Assembly: GCA_902384935.1 (NCBI GenBank)
Contig: CABMDO010000020.1
Location: 1-64,000 of the forward strand
Direction of reading: 5' to 3'
From: Candidatus Norongarragalina meridionalis
GTDB lineage: Archaea; Micrarchaeota; Micrarchaeia; Norongarragalinales; Norongarragalinaceae
Length of the DNA: 64,000 bases
The notes beneath the pieces are model-generated. The model ran no database searches and was not told the DNA's origin. It saw only the letters and a list, made by a program, of their open reading frames with translations. Every line of letters starts with the position of its first letter. The first letter of the stretch is position 1. Positions 53,866-61,322 of the stretch are shown here, in pieces. A program made the translations under genes and the position numbers.

Positions 53866-55110
53866 GTGGCAAAACTCCCCGCAATGCGGCGCCTCGCTCC
53901 CGCCAGAAGCGAGAAGGAGCTGCTTCAGCGCAGGGCGCTGGACATTCTTGGAAAGCATCCCGAGGCGGTCAGGGAGTATTTCGTCGGAGAGCTCGAGCCT
54001 GCCGAGAAGAAAATAGTCGCGAAGGCGTACGACGATCTGCTCGAGCGGCTGCAGTGGGCGGGGCTCGTAAGCGAACCGGACGTGACGGAACTGCAATCCA
54101 GGAAAAACGAAATCCTGGGCAAAACCAGGCATTTCGTCATCCAGAGCATGAGGTACGAAAAGAACGCCATAGACAGGTACCGGATGCTGCTTTCAGTGCT
54201 GGACAAGGATGGCGGTTTCCAAGGCGCGCACATGCCCGAAGCCAACGACACGAAGGAGATACTACTCGGCCGCAACGACCCGGAGCTCGGCGCGACCGCG
54301 ATGCACGAAATCATGCATGCGCTGCAGCACGGCGGATACATAAGAATAAAGAACAACGCGGAAAACCAGGAGCCTATTGCCGTCCTGTTCGACAACCTGT
54401 ATCTCGCGGAAAAAATTTCGGGAGGAGCGGACAGGAGGATAAGCCGAAACGCGCTGGACGAGATTCTTAGGGAATATTCCTCCACCAAGAGTTTCTGGAG
54501 CGCGGAAACAAGGCCTGCCGAGATACCTTCGGAGATCTGGAACGCCGAGAAACGGAAAGCCTCTTCCAATAACAACCACGCCGAGGGAGGCGCCGACGCG
54601 ATCCAGATTCTCGGCAGGGCTCTCGCATCCGGGATGCCGATGCGCGAGGTGTGGAAGCAGGCGGGGGCGTTCCTAGGCGCGAAATACTTCAGCGAAACCG
54701 ACGCGCATCCAGAGGACCAGCCGTACATCGACGCGTATCTCGCCGAGCGCGACAAGAACTTCGCAGGTGCGGCGGAACTTTACCAGACGCTGCTCCGAAA
54801 GGCGCCAGACTGGAACAGGGAACGCCTGCGGCTCAGAATTGCGGAAAACTACCTCAGGGCGAGGCGCTATTCGGAGGCGATACGCTGGTTCGGCAAGGTG
54901 TCCGAGCCGTTCGATTCCAATCTCGGAATCGCGCGCGCCCACTACGCACTGGATGATTTCGAGAAAGCCGCCGCATTCGCCGAAAAAGCGACTAAAATCA
55001 AACCGGACGCGTCCGCCTACACGATTCTCGGCAACGCCTACATGAACCTGAAACAGGTTGAGAAAGCCCGAGCCGCGCACGACAGGGCGGGAAAACTCAT
55101 CGCCACGTAA
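53866..55110 (+). CDS. Gluzincin-type metallopeptidase with TPR repeats
   Basis: 414 residues from a GTG start (an ATG at 53884 is possible). The middle carries His147-Glu-Ile-Met-His151 and, 89 residues on, Glu240-Gly-Gly-Ala-Asp244, the HExxH plus ExxxD pattern of gluzincin zinc peptidases. C-terminal residues 290-410 form about three TPR units. No signal peptide, so probably cytoplasmic. The C-terminal 14 bases overlap kae1 convergently. Confidence 0.8.
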   Translation: MAKLPAMRRLAPARSEKELLQRRALDILGKHPEAVREYFVGELEPAEKKIVAKAYDDLLERLQWAGLVSEPDVTELQSRKNEILGKTRHFVIQSMRYEKNAIDRYRMLLSVLDKDGGFQGAHMPEANDTKEILLGRNDPELGATAMHEIMHALQHGGYIRIKNNAENQEPIAVLFDNLYLAEKISGGADRRISRNALDEILREYSSTKSFWSAETRPAEIPSEIWNAEKRKASSNNNHAEGGADAIQILGRALASGMPMREVWKQAGAFLGAKYFSETDAHPEDQPYIDAYLAERDKNFAGAAELYQTLLRKAPDWNRERLRLRIAENYLRARRYSEAIRWFGKVSEPFDSNLGIARAHYALDDFEKAAAFAEKATKIKPDASAYTILGNAYMNLKQVEKARAAHDRAGKLIAT

Positions 55111-56077
55111 CCGCTACGTCGTCGGTTCTCCAGTCGGGCATAATATCATGCGAGCCTAAGCGCGCCTCTTTCCGCTGCAAAACGCCCTGCCAGGCTATCA
55201 TCGCAGCGTTATCGACGAGAAACTCGTTGGGCGGTACGAACATCCGCGCATTGCGTTCCTCGCACATGATTCGTGTTTTTTCCTGCAAAATCCTTGAGCA
55301 CGCAACGCCACCACCGAGCAGCAGTTCCTTTTTGTCGCAATGCGCCATTGCTCTCTCCGAGACTTCGACCAGCATCGCATAAACGACTTCCTGCAAGGAG
55401 TATGCGAGTTGTGCCTCGGAGTATTTTCTGCTGTCCACCAACTGTTTTGCCCTTGTCAATATTCCCGAAAACGCCAAGTCCATTCCCTTGACGGTATACG
55501 GCATGGGCACAAAATCATCGCTACTGGCTTGGTAGTAAAGTTCTTGCAGTTTGGGTCCGCCTGGGAAGCCAAGTCCCAAATGGCGTGCGAATTTATCCAG
55601 CATGTTGCCGATTCCGATATCCAAAGTTTCGCCAAAAATCCGGTATCGCTTTCCCTCAAACGCAATGATTTGCGTATTGGCGCCGGAAACGTACAGCATG
55701 ACGGGGTCTTTTGCAGGCGTAAGTAATCGCCCTATCTCCAGATGTGCGAGCATGTGGTTTACGCCAACTACAGGCAAGCCAGTTTTTTCGCTCAGTTCGG
55801 TTATGGTATTGAGCCCTATCTGAAGGCAGTTTCCTATGCCAGGACCTCTAGAAAATGAAAGCACTCCCAAATCATCTAGGGAAACGTCTGCCCTCCTCAA
55901 TGCCCGATCCAACACCTGCGTTTTGTTGGCGTCAAGAAATCTGGCAACCTCGCGCGGAATGATTCCCGCGCTTTCCGAAGTAAAGGATATTTTTTCGTTT
56001 GCCAGAACCTTGCCGTTACTGGAGACTATTCCTATCCCCAAGGTATGAGCGGTCGACTCCAGACCTAAACAAAGCAA
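55097..56077 (-). CDS. kae1: KEOPS subunit Kae1 (tRNA t6A37 synthesis)
   Basis: 326 residues, ASKHA fold, TsaD/Kae1/Qri7 family. It transfers the threonylcarbamoyl group to A37 of ANN-decoding tRNAs. Motifs: Leu-Gly-Leu-Glu-Ser-Thr-Ala-His, metal-binding His-Met-Leu-Ala-His, Val-Ser-Gly-Ala-Asn-Thr-Gln and Gly-Gly-Gly-Val-Ala-Cys-Ser. The TTG start at 56077 is supported by AGGTGA seven bases upstream, which lies in the last codons of the upstream homing endonuclease gene. Somewhat AT-richer than nearby genes. No intein interrupts it. Confidence 0.95.
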   Translation of the reverse strand: MLCLGLESTAHTLGIGIVSSNGKVLANEKISFTSESAGIIPREVARFLDANKTQVLDRALRRADVSLDDLGVLSFSRGPGIGNCLQIGLNTITELSEKTGLPVVGVNHMLAHLEIGRLLTPAKDPVMLYVSGANTQIIAFEGKRYRIFGETLDIGIGNMLDKFARHLGLGFPGGPKLQELYYQASSDDFVPMPYTVKGMDLAFSGILTRAKQLVDSRKYSEAQLAYSLQEVVYAMLVEVSERAMAHCDKKELLLGGGVACSRILQEKTRIMCEERNARMFVPPNEFLVDNAAMIAWQGVLQRKEARLGSHDIMPDWRTDDVAVTWR

Positions 56078-57309
56078 GATGGTTCACCTGCATATTCTAC
56101 GGCACGACGATTATTAGAAAGAATATGTTTCAGTAGTTTAATATTATTCTGGATGACTGACGGAGGCTCGCCAGCCAATCTTGCCATCTCAAAGGCGCAG
56201 TCAGTGGGGATGAACTTTTTCCCAGCAGCCCATGACGGCAGATAGCTGTCCCGAACTGATGAAAGGACGGCGCCGTCAAGGTTGCGACAGTTGCGCCGTA
56301 AATACTCGGCGAGAGCCCCGATGCGCCCATCCGATGACTTGTTGCCTGAAGAAGCGAACGTCTTGGCAGCGTCAAGCACCAGATTTCTTTGGAAGGCAGC
56401 ATCAAACAATAAGCTTAGTTTTGGAGCGGGCACGGGGAAGCCGCTGGAAAAGTAGTCGCGGACTTCGCTCTTTTGTTTTATCCAGTTCAAACCTGACAGC
56501 ACTTTCTCGGCGCCGACCGCGGCGCGAGAGCAATACCGATACGGAACGTTTCTTAGAAAAAATTCCATGTTTCTCTTTTCGGTAAGAATGCGAATCTCGA
56601 CCGGATAAGTAGTTACGCCATTTTTTGAGATGCGCGGACTGGTCCATTTTACTTTTGGAGAGGTAGAACGGACTCCGAGGTGTTTCAGTAAAATATGGAC
56701 GCCGAGCATGAAGTCCTTGCTGAAATGCTCTGCGACATTTCTTTCAGCACTAAGAGACAACTTTAGGCTTTCCGAAGCGGTTCCTATTCGCTTGAGGCGC
56801 GGGACCGAACCGTCGCCTGCGAAAAGTCCGCCTATGAATTCGAACTGCAAATTGTCTGGCAGGAGGAAAATCCAGCGAGGCAAGGAAAAGGACTGGCGGG
56901 TCTTCCTTCCGAACGGCGAGCCAGCGCATATCAAAAGCCTTGCGATGCTGGCGGGAAAGTAAACGTAGTATGCGCGGGATGAAAAGCAGCAGTGCAACTT
57001 GATGTTCCACGCTTCGCGGGCATCATCAATCAGACGCAGAGCATCCTTTTTATCGCCAAAACAGATGTGAAACGTGAAAGAACGGTTGCGTGTTTGCTGA
57101 TAAATACACCCGTCCGCATAGCGCAGACCGAAAATCCGGATGAACTGCAGAAACGAAGCACTGTTTGAAACCTTTAGAGGCAAGAGCCCCATGCGTTCCA
57201 GTTCAATAATGCATTTCGCGGACTTCGTTACATCTCCATCAACAGGGAAAGTGGCAAGTACCGCTTGTTTTGTCGCAATAAGTTTTCCCTTCACTAATCG
57301 CGTATTCAA
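56065..57309 (-). CDS. Free-standing LAGLIDADG homing endonuclease
   Basis: 414 residues from TTG 57309 or GTG 57294. Two dodecapeptide motifs are visible: Phe-Gly-Leu-Arg-Tyr-Ala-Asp-Gly-Cys-Ile near 60-69 (Asp66) and Phe-Ile-Gly-Gly-Leu-Phe-Ala-Gly-Asp-Gly-Ser-Val near 158-169 (Asp166), so a monomeric two-motif enzyme that would make site-specific breaks. No intein splice motifs or host-gene halves flank it. It lies between kae1 and bud32, opposite to bud32, and overlaps kae1 by 13 bases. It looks intact. Confidence 0.88.
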   Translation of the reverse strand: MNTRLVKGKLIATKQAVLATFPVDGDVTKSAKCIIELERMGLLPLKVSNSASFLQFIRIFGLRYADGCIYQQTRNRSFTFHICFGDKKDALRLIDDAREAWNIKLHCCFSSRAYYVYFPASIARLLICAGSPFGRKTRQSFSLPRWIFLLPDNLQFEFIGGLFAGDGSVPRLKRIGTASESLKLSLSAERNVAEHFSKDFMLGVHILLKHLGVRSTSPKVKWTSPRISKNGVTTYPVEIRILTEKRNMEFFLRNVPYRYCSRAAVGAEKVLSGLNWIKQKSEVRDYFSSGFPVPAPKLSLLFDAAFQRNLVLDAAKTFASSGNKSSDGRIGALAEYLRRNCRNLDGAVLSSVRDSYLPSWAAGKKFIPTDCAFEMARLAGEPPSVIQNNIKLLKHILSNNRRAVEYAGEPSCFV

Positions 57310-57351
57310 ACGGCGCTTATTAGCCCACGGGGACGGGTGTCTTCCAGTGAA

Positions 57352-57360
57352 CTTATTTAA
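57352..57360 (+). promoter_or_regulatory. TATA box of bud32
   Basis: CTTATTTAA lies about 28 bases before the ATG at 57384, predicting a leaderless mRNA. Confidence 0.45.
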
Positions 57361-57383
57361 CCCGCTCCGCGCTATTAAAACGC

Positions 57384-58001
57384 ATGCGCAGGATAGGCGA
57401 CGGAGCCGAGGCGGTTATCTTCCGCAATGGCAAAACCGTGCTCAAAAAGCGTCCGAGGAAGTCCTACCGCCATCCGATTCTCGACGAGCAGTTGCGGAAG
57501 GGAAGGACGAAGCGAGAAGCGAGAGTAACCGCGAAGGCAAAGGCGCTGGGCGTAAACGTACCGGAAGTAATGCGTGCTTCCGATTATGACTTGTCACTGT
57601 CTTTCGTAGCAGGAAAACGCGTCCGTGATGTTCTCGACAAAGCAACGCCGTCCCAACGCCGCCTCATCTGCGCCCAAATCGGAACGCAGGCCGCGATTCT
57701 GCACAACGCGGGCATAATTCACGGCGATTTGACTACGTCCAATTTGATTTTCTCGCGCGGCAAAGTGTTCGTCATCGACTTCGGCTTGTCCTTCCACAGC
57801 GCGCGCATCGAGGACAAAGCAGTTGACCTTCACCTCCTGAAGGAGGCGCTCGAAAGCAAGCACTGGCGCATCTGGAAGCAGTGCTTCGCTGACGTGGCGA
57901 AGGCTTACGAGAAAAAAGCGAAGGAAGGAAAGCCGGTTCTGAAAAGAATGGAAGAAGTGGAAACGCGCGGGCGATACAAGAAAAAAATAGAAAACGTCTA
58001 G
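57384..58001 (+). CDS. bud32: KEOPS kinase Bud32
   Basis: 205 residues, small RIO-type kinase/ATPase partner of Kae1. Motifs: Gly-Ala-Glu-Ala glycine loop, Val-Leu-Lys-Lys-Arg, His-Gly-Asp-Leu-Thr-Thr-Ser-Asn catalytic loop, Ile-Asp-Phe-Gly-Leu metal loop, and the basic C-terminal tail. Often fused to or adjacent to kae1 in archaea; here they are on opposite strands with an endonuclease gene between. Confidence 0.95.
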   Translation: MRRIGDGAEAVIFRNGKTVLKKRPRKSYRHPILDEQLRKGRTKREARVTAKAKALGVNVPEVMRASDYDLSLSFVAGKRVRDVLDKATPSQRRLICAQIGTQAAILHNAGIIHGDLTTSNLIFSRGKVFVIDFGLSFHSARIEDKAVDLHLLKEALESKHWRIWKQCFADVAKAYEKKAKEGKPVLKRMEEVETRGRYKKKIENV

Positions 58002-58963
58002 ATCGTAAACCCGCCAACGTCTTGTATCACGAGTCCCAAATCAGAAGGATTAAGTCTGGTAATCAAATATGATGCAGATTTTGGAACGGTATTTTTTGCA
58101 TGTAGGGTGGCGTCTACCTGAATTACTGGGCATTCGCCTCGCGGAATAACAATTTCCACTTTACCAACCACCTGTTCGTCTCCAGGGTGAAGATCGAATC
58201 CCAGGGGTCGGCTATAGACATCATCGGAGTAACCGACTTGGAAAAAATCGGAGTCGACCTTCGCAGGTCTAGAACGAATGTATTCTTCACCGAGATAAAA
58301 ATTAAGTCTACACACTGGATTTTCAGCGGTTACAACACCTGCATTCTTTACAATCGCAGACAAATAGTAGGCCGATTCGGCGTTAGAATACGAATAGCTT
58401 TTGATTTTTAAGACAATTCTAAGATTTGGTTCAATTTTTTGACTGAATAAAGAAACCACTTGGGAGTGATCAAGTGCTTCGTTTCTTCCCTCCAACCGCC
58501 TAAAATATTTTTTCTGCTTCAAGTCCATACACGGAACTTGGCTTGAGCGACTAATTTCGACAGCATATGCCTTCATAGGTTTGTCTTCAGACTTTTCAAT
58601 CTCAAGAATTGAAAAATCGCAGGCCAGGAGTGTAGAATCGGTTATTCTGTTTCTAAGAGCGGAACTAGTTAGTTTAGAGTCTCTAGAATCAATCCAACTG
58701 GGTTTTGGCGAGTTTTGGTTTTTTTCATCTGGATCTGTAAAACCGACAAACAAAAGACCGCCATGCTGAGAATTTACAAAAGCAGAGATTACCTCGCCGA
58801 GATCGAGATTAGAAAAGGAGGTCGTAGTTTGCTCTTTGAAGTCGTAATTTATTGTTTCTTTAAAAACGGAATTTAGGAACGGGGCAATTTCTTTATCGGT
58901 AATGAGGTAGCCATTAGGCCGTATTCCCGTGATTTTTTCAAACAGGGGGAAATCGATATCCAT
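57998..58963 (-). CDS. AlbA_2/Schlafen-type putative DNA-binding protein
   Basis: 321 residues, AT-rich. Residues about 30-170 match the AlbA_2 (Schlafen-like) pattern: Asp-Phe-Lys-Glu-Gln, then Ile-Ser-Ala-Phe-Val-Asn-Ser-Gln-His-Gly-Gly-Leu-Leu-Phe-Val-Gly, then an Arg-Ile segment and Tyr-Phe-Arg-Arg-Leu-Glu-Gly-Arg. A C-terminal beta-rich domain (about 185-321) is of unknown fold. It starts six bases after the TIR gene stop, so the two are an operon. AlbA_2 domains occur in regulators and in antiviral systems. Its 3' end overlaps bud32 by four bases. Confidence 0.85.
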   Translation of the reverse strand: MDIDFPLFEKITGIRPNGYLITDKEIAPFLNSVFKETINYDFKEQTTTSFSNLDLGEVISAFVNSQHGGLLFVGFTDPDEKNQNSPKPSWIDSRDSKLTSSALRNRITDSTLLACDFSILEIEKSEDKPMKAYAVEISRSSQVPCMDLKQKKYFRRLEGRNEALDHSQVVSLFSQKIEPNLRIVLKIKSYSYSNAESAYYLSAIVKNAGVVTAENPVCRLNFYLGEEYIRSRPAKVDSDFFQVGYSDDVYSRPLGFDLHPGDEQVVGKVEIVIPRGECPVIQVDATLHAKNTVPKSASYLITRLNPSDLGLVIQDVGGFTI

Positions 58964-58969
58964 TCAGAG

Positions 58970-59749
58970 TCATCCACTTTTTTTAAGCAGTTTCTTAACT
59001 TCAGAGACTATTGCGGGTATTGAGTCTGAATTTTTTGCAAGTTTGTCTGCAAAGGCAGGCATATTTTTCAGTACATCTTCACGAGAAACGTCGTGCCATA
59101 TTGGCAGAATTACTTTTTGTCCATTTGACTCTTTAGCAAATAAGCCATCTAGCTCGTGTTCCGTCCATTTCGAGTGCTTACTGAAAAAAGCTTTGGAAAA
59201 TATAACTAGACCGAATCTACTTCGGCTCAGACCTCGGTCTATTGATGCGCGGAGGCTGTCTCCCCACCCAAGCTCAAAATCGTCATACCATGTTCGTATT
59301 CCTGCAGAGACTAGGGCATCGGCTAGTGGCTTGACAAATGAATCCTTATCTTCGTACACGTGACAGATAAAGATGTCATATTCTTCGGCGGTTTGTGTGC
59401 CAGAAGTTTTGCTAGCTTCACGATCGGTAACGCTAAAAGACAGAATTTTGTCTCTAACAGTCGTATCATACGGGTTTTGATCATAAAGCCACTCCAAATC
59501 GGTTAGTGACCCAACCGCAAGAAGTTTATTTTTAGCTTTGAAATCGTAAGGATTCTCAGCAAGCAGTGTCCTAAGACTATGCGGATTTCCTAATTGTATG
59601 AGTCGCTCCCTCACCGTCGAGTCATACGGATTTTGATGATGGAGCCATTCCAAATCGTCTACGGATCCTATCTCTAAAAGTCTTCTCTTTGCAGCAGAAT
59701 CGTAGGGATTGTATTCTAAAATTTTTCGTATATGACTAGTATCAACCAT
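58970..59749 (-). CDS. TIR-domain protein with N-terminal NPYD repeats
   Basis: 259 residues, AT-rich. Four repeats of exactly 26 residues begin with Asn-Pro-Tyr-Asp at 14, 40, 66 and 92 and predict paired helices. A TIR domain occupies about 123-245: Tyr-Asp-Ile-Phe-Ile-Cys-His-Val, Leu-Ala-Asp-Ala-Leu..Gly-Ile-Arg-Thr-Trp, Asp-Phe-Glu, Gly-Asp-Ser-Leu, and Trp195-x-x-x-Glu199, the WxxxE of NAD-cleaving TIRs. I chose ATG 59749 because GGTGAGG precedes it and a TATA box fits; ATG 59812 would add 21 residues. Likely NADase effector with the repeats as sensor; first gene of a two-gene operon with the AlbA_2 protein. Confidence 0.9.
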   Translation of the reverse strand: MVDTSHIRKILEYNPYDSAAKRRLLEIGSVDDLEWLHHQNPYDSTVRERLIQLGNPHSLRTLLAENPYDFKAKNKLLAVGSLTDLEWLYDQNPYDTTVRDKILSFSVTDREASKTSGTQTAEEYDIFICHVYEDKDSFVKPLADALVSAGIRTWYDDFELGWGDSLRASIDRGLSRSRFGLVIFSKAFFSKHSKWTEHELDGLFAKESNGQKVILPIWHDVSREDVLKNMPAFADKLAKNSDSIPAIVSEVKKLLKKSG

Positions 59750-59794
59750 TGCCTCACCAGAGCGTTGCTTGTAATAGAAGCCTATCCTATGAAT

Positions 59795-59819
59795 CATATT
59801 AAAGGTTTTCATAGAAAAC
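59795..59819 (-). promoter_or_regulatory. TIR operon promoter with an adjacent inverted repeat
   Basis: CCTTTAATATG (59795-59805) is a TATA box predicting initiation near 59774, with GGTGAGG and ATG 59749 following. GTTTTC-ATA-GAAAAC (59805-59819) is a perfect inverted repeat abutting it upstream, a candidate operator. Confidence 0.5.
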
Positions 59820-59902
59820 TATCAAACCATGCTATTTGAGCAGAGGGTACAATGATTTCGAGTTTATGCATATGGAACCTGACGCTAATTGCGCCATAAG
59901 GG

Positions 59903-59911
59903 ATTTAAATT
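59903..59911 (+). promoter_or_regulatory. TATA box of the xseA-xseB operon
   Basis: ATTTAAATT is centred 26 bases before the ATG at 59933, predicting a leaderless transcript. It lies in the divergent 183-base spacer with the TIR promoter. Confidence 0.55.
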
Positions 59912-59932
59912 CTAGGTCGCGGTTGTTGTTTT

Positions 59933-61099
59933 ATGGGTTCCGCTTCTTCTGAATTGCCAGAAGCGGTTGCTAAACGAGTTTCGGAAGAGCGAATATTTTC
60001 CGTAGGTCGCCTAACCCGAACCATAAAGGAAACGCTCGAATCCAACAGCGACCTAAGAGAAATCTGGGTAAGGGGAGAAATTTCAAATCTGACATACCAT
60101 CTATCGGGTCACGTCTATTTTACCCTAAAGGATGAAAACAGCCAGATTAAATGCACCATGTGGAAGAGCAACGCGTCCAATTTGAAATTCAAGCTGGCGA
60201 GCGGCGGAAAGACAATAGTTCGGGGGTCCGTCGAAGTATATGAGCCACGAGGGGAATATCAGTTAATCGTAAAAGAGGCGTACGAAGACGGTTTGGGAGA
60301 TCTCCACAAGCGGTTTCTTTTGCTAAAGGAAAAGCTCAGCAAGGAAGGATTGTTCGCGGAGGAGCACAAGAAAAGAATTCCGAAATTTCCCAAAACCATA
60401 GGAGTAATCACTTCGCCAACTGGCGCGGTGTTCCATGACATATGTAACGTCATAAGCCGCAGGTTTCCGCACGTGAGAATTTTGCTCGTGCCAGCCAAGG
60501 TGCAGGGCGATGATGGCGCACAGTCAATAGTAGCCGCAATTCATACTGCGAATGGAATCAAAGAAATCGATTTGATTATACTTGCCAGAGGCGGCGGCTC
60601 GTTAGAGGATTTATGGTGTTTTAACGAGGAATCCGTAGCGCGGGCCGTCTACTCTTCAGAAATACCGATAGTTTCCGGAATCGGGCACGAAACCGATTTC
60701 ACGATAGCGGACTTTGTATCCGACAAGAGGGCTCCGACACCATCTGCAGCGGCCGAAATAATAGTGCCAGATGCGATGAGAATAGAGACGGAATTGCAGC
60801 AATATGCCGACAAGCTCGTCAGAGGCCTACAGAACTTTGTCAGTCTTAGAAGCGAACGTTTGGATGGCTTGACTATTCGGCTCATACGGTCAATGAAGTA
60901 TACCGCCCAAAACAAGTCTGGGGGCGTAAAAACAATGCAGGGCAAACTAGGCTCTCTAGACCCAACCTCGGTGCTGAAGCGGGGCTTTTCAATAACGCTA
61001 TTAGGTAAGCAGTTGGTAATTGACGCAAAACAGGTCAAGAGGGGAGACAAGCTAAAGACGGTGCTGGCTAGCGGCCAGATAAGTTCGGAAGTGGAGTGA
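59933..61099 (+). CDS. xseA: Exonuclease VII large subunit
   Basis: 388 residues. An N-terminal OB domain (about 20-115) with Val-Arg-Gly-Glu-Ile-Ser-Asn, then the catalytic domain: Ile-Gly-Val-Ile-Thr-Ser-Pro-Thr-Gly-Ala, Ala-Arg-Gly-Gly-Gly-Ser-Leu-Glu-Asp-Leu, Gly-Ile-Gly-His-Glu-Thr-Asp, Asp-x-Arg-Ala-Pro-Thr-Pro-Ser-Ala-Ala-Ala-Glu, and the C-terminal Val-Leu-Lys-Arg-Gly-Phe. All hallmark residues are present. Degrades ssDNA in both directions in complex with XseB. Bacterial-type enzyme, unusual for an archaeon. Confidence 0.95.
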   Translation: MGSASSELPEAVAKRVSEERIFSVGRLTRTIKETLESNSDLREIWVRGEISNLTYHLSGHVYFTLKDENSQIKCTMWKSNASNLKFKLASGGKTIVRGSVEVYEPRGEYQLIVKEAYEDGLGDLHKRFLLLKEKLSKEGLFAEEHKKRIPKFPKTIGVITSPTGAVFHDICNVISRRFPHVRILLVPAKVQGDDGAQSIVAAIHTANGIKEIDLIILARGGGSLEDLWCFNEESVARAVYSSEIPIVSGIGHETDFTIADFVSDKRAPTPSAAAEIIVPDAMRIETELQQYADKLVRGLQNFVSLRSERLDGLTIRLIRSMKYTAQNKSGGVKTMQGKLGSLDPTSVLKRGFSITLLGKQLVIDAKQVKRGDKLKTVLASGQISSEVE

Positions 61100-61103
61100 T
61101 GTG

Positions 61104-61322
61104 ATGTCAAAAAAAACAAGGACTTTTGAGGAAAAACTCGAACGAATTGGAGAGATCGTTTCCCAACTGGAAAGAGGAAACATGGGCTTACAAGAAAGCA
61201 TAGCTCTGTTCAAAGAGGGCAGCGCCCTGACAAAGGAGTGCAAACGATATCTGGAAAAAACTGAACTCGAGATTCAAAAGGTTATTGACGAATCCGGTTC
61301 GACAGAGAAGTTTACTGCTTAA
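61104..61322 (+). CDS. xseB: Exonuclease VII small subunit
   Basis: 72 residues, ATG at 61104 with GGAGTGATG overlapping the xseA stop. All-helical with Thr-Phe-Glu-Glu-Lys-Leu-Glu-Arg-Ile, Gln-Leu-Glu-Arg-Gly-Asn and Leu-Phe-Lys-Glu-Gly, the XseB family pattern. Assembles with XseA. Its end overlaps the convergent deoxyribosyltransferase-like gene by eleven bases. Confidence 0.93.
   Translation: MSKKTRTFEEKLERIGEIVSQLERGNMGLQESIALFKEGSALTKECKRYLEKTELEIQKVIDESGSTEKFTA

Noticed and set aside
55097-57309. Intein in Kae1
   Set aside because: Kae1 is continuous with normal length and motifs; the endonuclease is a separate gene upstream without splice-site residues.
59750-59812. Longer TIR protein starting at ATG 59812
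   Set aside because: The predicted transcript starts near 59774, after that ATG, and the GGTGAGG precedes ATG 59749 only.
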